Part shown: piece by piece, positions 58,025-64,000 of the stretch | Numbering within the stretch: position 1 is the stretch's first letter | Layout of the letters: every line of letters begins with the position of its first letter | Assembly (NCBI GenBank): GCA_030848705.1 | Contig: CM061243.1 | Coordinates: 104,582,436 to 104,646,435 of the forward strand | DNA length: 64,000 nucleotides | Source: Heracleum sosnowskyi | Lineage: Eukaryota > Streptophyta > Magnoliopsida > Apiales > Apiaceae | Direction of reading: 5' to 3' | The notes under the pieces: generated by a model | Told to the model about the DNA's origin: nothing | What the model saw: the letters and a program-made list of their open reading frames with translations, nothing else | The model's database searches: none | Translations under genes and position numbers: made by a program

Positions 58025-58177
58025 GATCATATCCACATCTAATGATTGAGTTGGTGAATTTTGAGGAGTTGGTTCAAGATTTATATTTAGAGAGTGGGAC
58101 TGTAACCCCAGAGTAATAATAGGGGTTACATCAAACTGAATTTGAGAAACTGGAAGTGTTGCTTCCAGTGTGTGCAC
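58025..58177 (-). CDS. copia C accessory ORF Y, upstream part
   Basis: Fifty-one codons that lead into the GATCA target site and continue at 45690 on the other side of gypsy B. The frame begins at a GTG, not an ATG, and overlaps the end of ORF X by 47 bp in another frame, so a frameshift between X and Y is the simplest reading. The first ATG of Y lies at the target site itself (58028-58030). Confidence 0.55.
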
Positions 58178-59447
58178 CCTGTGAAACTTGGGATTTTTGC
58201 TTCACTCTCCTTTGGTATTGGGAAATAGTAGACTGTGGGCTTGAAGTGTCCCTTACCCTCTTGGAGTGTGCTCTTGGAGGAGAGCTTGTTTCAATAGTTA
58301 CATCCTTTTGGGAGGATGCAACTAGACTTGTGCTTAAATCCATATTACTCATTGTGCCTTGTTGGGAAGACACAATGGGGCTTGGCTGGATCTCACTCAT
58401 CTCTCCTTCCTTATCCTTAGGGTTTCTTTTATGTTCACCCATTCCCTCACCTCTCACAGCACCTACACCACTCCCCTTTGGTTGTGTAGTGGATTTTACA
58501 ACAGGTGCCTTTTGGGAAGCACCTGAGGTTGGCTTGGAGGATTTCTTTGATTTTGGTTTTGTTGCTGGGACAGGAGCCTGTTGGGTCACAGCTACAGACT
58601 CCATAGCAACAGGGTTGAGTGAAACAGTAGAAGTAATAGCTATACTAGTAGGGATAGCAGTAGTTACCTCAATTATTGGCAAATACACCACTGGAACATC
58701 ACCATTGTGGTTCAGCCTCAGTATGTCTGTTAATACTCTCTTCTCTTGCACAAAGCAATCAAACCTAGAAACAGGGTTAGTGATAACCAATGGTGTTGGA
58801 CTAACATGGTTAGCCAACATCATCAGAAATCTAGCATAATAGATATTTTTCTTCCTATTAGCCTTATCACCCAACTTAGCACCGATTTCATACATAAGTT
58901 GGGTTCTAAAGTTGTAATATCTATCAGTTAGGATCATGGTAAATAGAATCAACATGGAATTAGTTAATGCATCAAAATTACTAATTTTACCAGAAAAGAC
59001 CTTGATGAATGCATCAGCTAGATAACTGTATTCCCTAACCAAACCTCTCCTAATTATTTTACCCAGATTATCAGTAGGCAAAGAGTAGTTTATGGAATTT
59101 AGCATGTTAATCATTTCAGTATATGTGGGCAAAGCAGAGCAATTATTTTCAGGAAGGTGTAAGCATGCTTGCAACACATCAGAATTGACTATGTATTCAT
59201 TACCTTGAATGGTGAATTGCAAAGTGCAATTTGTCCCACTGTACTCACATGAGGTCCAAATCTCCTCGATTATCTCATTGTAGAGTGGTGCAGAGTGAAA
59301 CATTGCGTAGCTTAGCTTGCAATTCTTCATGAAATCCATCATCTTGAAAAAGATGATGTTCGGGCTTTCCTTGACAACAAAAGGAATGGAGTTGTTCTTT
59401 TCATAAATGAACCCTCCAGCAGACATGAGTTTCACGATGGGTGCCAT
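58131..59447 (-). CDS. copia C accessory ORF X (438 aa, SIRE-type 3' 'env-like' region)
   Basis: ATG at 59445-59447. Residues about 1-260 look folded, with aromatic and hydrophobic residues (FVVKESPNIIFFKMM, ILFTMILTDRYYNFRTQLMYEIG); the remainder is Ser/Thr/Pro/Lys-rich and disordered. The position between RNase H and the 3' LTR matches the accessory or 'env-like' ORFs of SIRE elements. I see no signal peptide, no clear transmembrane anchor and no cleavage motif, so an envelope function is not supported. The pattern of a globular N-terminus with QGNEYIV followed by a leucine-rich segment is reminiscent of the 'putative plant transposon protein' family, unverified. Confidence 0.6.
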   Translation of the reverse strand: MAPIVKLMSAGGFIYEKNNSIPFVVKESPNIIFFKMMDFMKNCKLSYAMFHSAPLYNEIIEEIWTSCEYSGTNCTLQFTIQGNEYIVNSDVLQACLHLPENNCSALPTYTEMINMLNSINYSLPTDNLGKIIRRGLVREYSYLADAFIKVFSGKISNFDALTNSMLILFTMILTDRYYNFRTQLMYEIGAKLGDKANRKKNIYYARFLMMLANHVSPTPLVITNPVSRFDCFVQEKRVLTDILRLNHNGDVPVVYLPIIEVTTAIPTSIAITSTVSLNPVAMESVAVTQQAPVPATKPKSKKSSKPTSGASQKAPVVKSTTQPKGSGVGAVRGEGMGEHKRNPKDKEGEMSEIQPSPIVSSQQGTMSNMDLSTSLVASSQKDVTIETSSPPRAHSKRVRDTSSPQSTISQYQRRVKQKSQVSQGAHTGSNTSSFSNSV

Positions 59448-59983
59448 TGTTGAGTAAAGAAAGCTTGAACTGTGATTTTCTTTGAGAGAGAAAGAGTAAG
59501 AAAGCTTTTGCAATTTTTGAGAGCAGGTAGAAAAGAATTAAAGAAAATAAAATTTCTTAAATACTCCCCCAAAAATTCTCAAAAGTTAAGTCCAATAATA
59601 AATGAAAATTACTTGATTGGCTTAAAAATATAACCATTACAATTAAAATATTACCATGATTTATACTTACAGGGGTGTATGCATAGATCGTGGTAAAGGA
59701 CGTGAAATTTCAACGGTTGAGATTAAAAGCGCTATATCAACGAATCAGAATTGGGCGTTTAAGGTCCCGTTAATTTTGTTGATAAAGCTACGTTTCGTTG
59801 ATATAAAAGAGCTATCAACGAAACACCCAGAAAAATGCTAATACTGTCAACGAAATGGTGCGTTTTGTTGACATAGTAATTTTGACTTAGACAAAATTTC
59901 ACTTTTTCCTGAGAAAATTAATTCACAGAAAAATCATATCAAATTCCTGGCTACATTGTAACTTGCAAATATCTCAGAAATAA
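59448..59983 (-). other. spacer between pol and accessory ORFs of copia C
   Basis: No ORF of note. It holds at least six GTTGATA/GTCAACGAAA-like motifs between 59700 and 59880, in both orientations. Confidence 0.6.
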
Positions 59984-60820
59984 TTAAGAGAAATTTAGCA
60001 TACCTAGCTCACTTACTAATCTTGAGAATGTTGATTCATCAAGTGGCTTGGTAAAGATGTCTGCAAGTTGTTGTTCACTTGGAACAAAATGTAACTCCAC
60101 AGTACCATTCATAACATGTTCTCTAATGAAATGGTACTTGATGTCAATGTGCTTGGTTCTTGAGTGTTGTACTGGATTCTCAGTAATGGCAATGGTACTA
60201 GTGTTGTCACAGAAGATAGGAATTTTCTCAACTCTTAATCCATAATCAAGTAGTTGATTTTTCATCCATAAAATCTGTGCACAACAACTTCCAGCTGCAA
60301 TATACTCAGCCTCAGATGTGGAGGTAGAAACTGAGTTTTGTTTCTTGCTGAACCATGACACAAGCTTGTTTCCTAGGAATTGACAGGTGCCAGTTGTGCT
60401 TTTCCTGTCAATTTTACATCCTGCATAATCTGCATCTGAATAACCAATTAGTTCAAAGCCAGATTCTCTAGGATACCAAATGCCAAGGTTTGGTGTTCCT
60501 TTGAGATATCTGAAAATTCTTTTAATAGCAACTAAATGGGATTCCCTAGGATCAGTCTGAAATCTAGCACATAGACATATAGCAAACATAATATCAGGTC
60601 TACTAGCTGTTAAATATAAAAGTGAGCCTACCATGCCTCTGTAACTTGAAATGTCCACAGATTTTTCCTTAGTATTCAATTCAAGTTTGGTGGCAGTAGG
60701 CATGGGAGTTTTGGCAGGAGAGCATTCCATTAAGTTAAATTTCATTAACAAATCATGAATATATTTTGTTTGACTAATGAAAATGCCTTCATTAACTTGC
60801 TTCACTTGGAGACCAAGAAA
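59984..60820 (-). pseudogene. pol: copia C pol: end of RT and RNase H
   Basis: Continues in frame after a TAG at 60821-60823. It contains KTPMPTATKLE, DIMFAICLCARF, the RNase H entry YSDADYAGCKIDRKSTTG and C-terminal FTKPLDESTF, ending at 59984. RNase H would degrade the RNA strand during reverse transcription. All are standard copia landmarks. Confidence 0.88.
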
Positions 60821-61857
60821 CTAAGTTAATTCTCCCATCATGCTCATTTCATATTTACTCTGCATAAGCTTGGCAAACTTTTGACAAAGTTTTAGATCTG
60901 TAGACCCAAAGATTATGTCATCTACATATATTTGAACAAGTATACTAGAGCCATTCACAACCCTGTGAAAAAGAGTTTTATCTACAGTACGTCTAGTGAA
61001 GTGATTCTCAAGGAGGAACTGTGAAAGTGTGTCATACCAGGCTCTAGGTGCTTGTTTCAACCCATAGAGTGCTTTGAGGAGGAAGTACACATATTCTGGA
61101 AAATCATCATCTTCAAAACCAGGAGGTTGACTTACATACACCTCCTCTTCCAATTCCCCATTTAGAAAAGCACTCTTCACATCCATTTGATAGACTTTGA
61201 AATTGGCATGGGTTGCATAGGCTAGGAAAATCCTTATTGCTTCTAGTCTTGCAACAGGAGCAAAGGTTTCATCAAAATCAATTCCTTCTTCCTGTGAATA
61301 GCCTTTTGCAACCAATCTAGCTTTGTTCCTTGTGACTATGCCATTTTCATCCATCTTGTTTCTGAACACCCATTTTGTGCCTATGACACTCCTGTCTTTA
61401 GGCTTGGGCACCAGCTTCCAAACATTGTTTCTCTCAAATTGGTTTAGCTCCTCTTGCATATCTAAAACCCAATCTGGATCTAGAAGTGCATCCTCAACTT
61501 TCTTTAGCTCATCTTGAGACAGAAAGCTACTATATAGGCATTCCTCTTGAGTTGCTCTTCTAGTTTGGACTTTTGAAGAAACATCACCTATAATAAGTTC
61601 AAAGGGATGATCTTTAGTCCATTTCCTTGAGGGAGGAAGATTTGCTCTTGAAGAAGTAGCTTCATGATCATGGTTGCCTTGATTGGATAAATGTCCTTGA
61701 GAAACTCCCCCTGAGTTTGTTGTCCCTAATTGATCACTTCTAGAGGCATTTCTGTGACTGTCAACGGTATGACCATTTTGACTGTCAACGAAACGCTCAT
61801 TCTGACTGTCAACGAATCCACCATCATGACTGTCAACGAAATGCAGCAATTTCATCT
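60821..61857 (-). pseudogene. pol: copia C pol: linker with 24-bp repeat and reverse transcriptase
   Basis: After a frameshift near 61850 the frame encodes four repeats of FVDSQ/FVDSH (61755-61850), a Ser-rich linker, then the RT: NVWKLVPKPKD, GIDFDETFAPVARLEAIR, QMDVKSAFLNGELEEEVY, ALYGLKQAPRAWY and the YVDDIIFG catalytic motif. It ends at a TAG (60821) where the protein should read on. Frame, motifs and order show the RT palm and fingers to be otherwise complete. Confidence 0.9.
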
Positions 61858-62378
61858 TCACTACTGCTTTCATCTGTGCTAGATACAACAACTTTAGGTT
61901 GTTTCTCAATAGCCTTGACATGATTCACTTGATCTCCTTTCTCATTCTCAAAAGAAAGACTTTCATGGAAACCTTCATCACAGAGACCTTGAATTTTGAG
62001 ATCATCAAAAACAATATGTACATATTCCATAACAATGTTGGTTCTGAGATTATAGACTCTGTAAGCTTTCCCTGCTGCATATCCCACAAATATTGCTTCA
62101 TCTGCCTTTGCTTCAAATTTCCCCAAATGCTCAGCTTGATTTCTCAGAACAAAGCACTGGCATCCAAAGACATGAAGAAAGTCCAATAGTGGCTTCTTTC
62201 TTTTGAGTAGTTGATAAGGGGTCATTCCCTTGGCCTGATTAATCAAAGAAATATTTTGAGTGAAGCAAGCTGTGTTAACTGCCTCAGCCCAAAAATAAGT
62301 TGGTAACTTTGATTCATCTAGCATTGTCCTTGCAGCCTCAATAAGTGTTCTGTTTTTCTTTTCAACTACACCATTTTG
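61833..62378 (-). pseudogene. pol: copia C pol: integrase, C-terminal part
   Basis: The frame continues directly after the TAG at 62379-62381 (PQQNG read as P-stop-QNG). It contains NGVVEKKNRTL with the catalytic Glu, WAEAVNTACF, the HVFGCQCFV and KADEAIFVGYA segments of the integrase C-terminal region, and an acidic tail ending at a stop at 61833. The next pol segment is in another frame. Confidence 0.88.
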
Positions 62379-62771
62379 CTATGGTGTCCTTGCTGCAGAA
62401 AACTCATGCAAAATACCATTTTCTTCACAGAACATCTTCATGCTTGAATTCTTGAATTCTGTCCCATTGTCACTCCTAATCCTTCTTACTTTGAAATCAG
62501 GATGATTGTTTACCATCTTGATGTGATTGATAATGATTTCACTTGCCTCATCTTTGGAGTGCAAAAAGAAAGTCCATGTAAATCTAGAAAAATCATCAAC
62601 AATCACAAGACAATACTTCTTCTTTGAAATGGACATGACATTTACAGGGCCAAATAGATCCATATGAAGCAACTCAAGCTGTTGGACAATTGATGACTCT
62701 GTCTTGCTTTTGAATGATGCCTTCTTTTGTTTCCCTTTTTGACAGGCATCACACAAACCATCCTTGGAGAA
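62379..62771 (-). pseudogene. pol: copia C pol: integrase, N-terminal part
   Basis: Begins right after the TAA at 62772-62774. It contains the CDACQKGK zinc-binding end, MDLFGPVNVMSISKKKY, the VDDFSRFTW core and RSDNGTEF. It ends in a TAG (CAG to TAG) in the PQQNG motif. All these stops are in one frame, so they are point mutations in one ancestral ORF. Confidence 0.88.
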
Positions 62772-63257
62772 TTACACCTGTGGAATTCCTCTAGCAAGAT
62801 CTTTCCTCACCAAATCATTCATAACTTTGAAATTCAGATGAGATAATTTCTTGTGCCATAGCCAACTTTCATCCTTGCTTGCCTTGCTGAAAAGACAAGT
62901 GATGGTGTCTGGACTTGTGCTACTAAAGTTAGCAATGTACACATTCCCTCTTCTGAATCCAGACATGACCACATTGTTGTTTCCTACCTTAGAAACAACA
63001 CAGGCTTCTTTTGAAAAAGTAACTAAAAATCCTTTATCACAAAGTTGGCTGATACTAAGCAAATTGTGCTTAAGACCATCCACCAATGCAACCTCATCTA
63101 TGATGACATTCTCTTTTGAAATCAAGCCATATCCCTTAGTGTAGCCTTTGCTGTCATCTCCAAAAGCAATACAAGGGCCAGCTCTTTCTTGGAACTCTGT
63201 GAGCAGGGTAGAATCACCAGGCATGTGTCTTGAACAACCACTATCCAAGTACCAAAG
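62772..63257 (-). pseudogene. pol: copia C pol: protease and GAG pre-integrase segment
   Basis: Starts after a TGTGTAG then GGAGAC junction. The LWYLDSGCSRHMPGDS protease motif has Pro where Thr is usual. HNLLSISQ and WHKKLSHLN follow. It ends in TAA at 62772, at the codon homologous to the TAG at 1424 in copia A. Confidence 0.87.
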
Positions 63258-63292
63258 ATTCCTTTTGTCTCCCTACACACAATAAAACCAAA

Positions 63293-64000
63293 TCAAGTTG
63301 ATTTTGGTACCCAAGTTTCCTTGGGTCCTATTTTGTTAGCCTTTGCTTTTCCTTTTATATCATTTTTCACTTGAGACTCAGATTGATTTAAATCAACCTT
63401 TATCTTTGGTGCTGATTTCTGAGGGTTGCTCACATTTTCATTCACAGCATGCATTGTTGGAGGAACAAACATGTTATTCACATTCCATGGCATTTGTGGC
63501 ACATTAAACATATTCATGTATGGATTAGGCACAAATGACATGCTAGCATATGGATTCTGAAATTTTGCATATGGAGCAAACATGTTAGGCATAACAGGCA
63601 TTGTAGGCATAGAACCATACATTGCAGGCTTAGGCATTTTCATATTAGTAATCTTCTTAACAGATTTGCAGTTAGTAGATAAATGACTAACACTTCCACA
63701 ATTAACACATGTATTTCTAGGAGCATATTTATCAGGTGTGTAATTGTTATGTTTGTTAATCCCTACTTTGCCATTCCTGTTATTCTTTTTATTGCCCTTA
63801 GCCTCAACTTGAATTTTCTCTACCTTGTCTTTCAATTGCTTGTTAGACAAGTGACCTACATTAGCTCTTTCAATAGGCTTCTCAACTTTCTTTGATTTAC
63901 CAGACTCACCTTGAACAAAGTTCTTGGTGACAGGACCATACTTGTTATTAAGTCTAGTGAGTTCTTCTTTTCTTTTCTCTGTCAACGAAACAGCCTGATC
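63293..64000 (-). CDS. gag: copia C gag, C-terminal part (runs off the right edge)
   Basis: The frame is open from the right edge to TGA at 63293. It contains one CCHC knuckle (CVNCGSVSHLSTNC), a Met/Pro/Asn-rich stretch and the terminal ETWVPKST. The second-knuckle position and the WVPK end match gag of copia A. The CTGTCAACGAAAC motif occurs inside at 63979-63991. Pol lies about 40 bp further on in a different frame. Confidence 0.85.
   Translation of the reverse strand, partial: DQAVSLTEKRKEELTRLNNKYGPVTKNFVQGESGKSKKVEKPIERANVGHLSNKQLKDKVEKIQVEAKGNKKNNRNGKVGINKHNNYTPDKYAPRNTCVNCGSVSHLSTNCKSVKKITNMKMPKPAMYGSMPTMPVMPNMFAPYAKFQNPYASMSFVPNPYMNMFNVPQMPWNVNNMFVPPTMHAVNENVSNPQKSAPKIKVDLNQSESQVKNDIKGKAKANKIGPKETWVPKST

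Larger units (their letters stand above)
31214..64000 (-). mobile_element. SIRE-like Ty1/copia element C, interrupted by gypsy D and gypsy B
   Basis: Minus-strand order from the right edge: gag C-terminus, protease, integrase, RT, RNase H, spacer, accessory ORFs X, Y and Z, polypurine tract, 3' LTR. Gypsy D splits the LTR and gypsy B splits ORF Y; both sit between perfect 5-bp duplications. Three nonsense codons and a frameshift in pol show that it is not autonomous now. The 5' LTR is right of the window. Confidence 0.9.

Noticed and set aside
58156..58839. 227-codon plus-strand ORF with hydrophobic stretches opposite ORF X
   Set aside because: Antisense of a Ser/Thr/Pro-rich coding segment; hydrophobicity follows from the complementary codons.
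58131..59447. Retrovirus-like envelope gene in copia C
   Set aside because: Position fits 'env-like' ORFs, but no signal peptide, membrane anchor or cleavage site is visible.

Overview
The window is a plant nuclear genome segment, most likely from a eudicot. It consists almost entirely of nested LTR retrotransposons, and I found no host housekeeping gene, tRNA or rRNA. The plant assignment rests on the element families: SIRE-like Ty1/copia elements with long LTRs, Tekay/Del-like Ty3/gypsy chromoviruses with 3.3-4.3 kb LTRs, and a Tat-lineage gypsy element with dual RNase H. Primer sites match plant initiator-Met tRNA, and introns are short GT-AG plant types.

Left half. Copia element A (1-5885, minus strand; it continues beyond the left edge) is inserted into a second SIRE-like element B (plus strand, 5886-7005 and 21528-24563). 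A Tekay-like gypsy element A (7006-21522, target duplication ATGAT) splits a long accessory ORF of element B. The 3' LTR of B ends at 24563. It is followed by the last 112 bp and the 3' LTR (24676-25780) of a third SIRE-like element E. Next come 325 bp of unassigned DNA, an old Tekay-type LTR F (26106-30444) with a decayed pol tail, and a copia gag fragment G (30842-31213).

Right half. Copia element C (31214-64000, minus strand, continuing off the right edge) is inserted into fragment G. Tat-lineage gypsy element D (31263-41485, target duplication AATAC) sits in C's 3' LTR. Tekay-like gypsy element B (45696-58024, target duplication GATCA) sits in C's accessory ORF. Gypsy B has two 3282-bp LTRs that differ at about three positions by eye and an uninterrupted 1537-aa gag-pol, so it is very young and may be autonomous.

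Most notable signal. Both Tekay-like elements carry an extra sense ORF between the primer-binding site and gag that has no ATG of its own. Each of these ORFs opens at a splice-acceptor-like AG. Each LTR carries, near its end, a 24-28 codon ATG exon followed by a GT donor, and joining exon and ORF is in phase in both elements. The predicted intron removes the LTR end and the primer-binding site. The same LTRs also have a conserved branch-point-like and pyrimidine-rich block before the exon, suggesting a further intron inside the LTR. Gypsy D carries an antisense three-exon gene (569 codons predicted) with canonical introns. SIRE-like elements B and C share a short motif (GTCAACGAAATG-like) scattered through the LTR and, in C, through gag, pol, spacer and accessory ORFs.

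All coordinates, phases and counts were worked out by reading; no alignment or database search was run.
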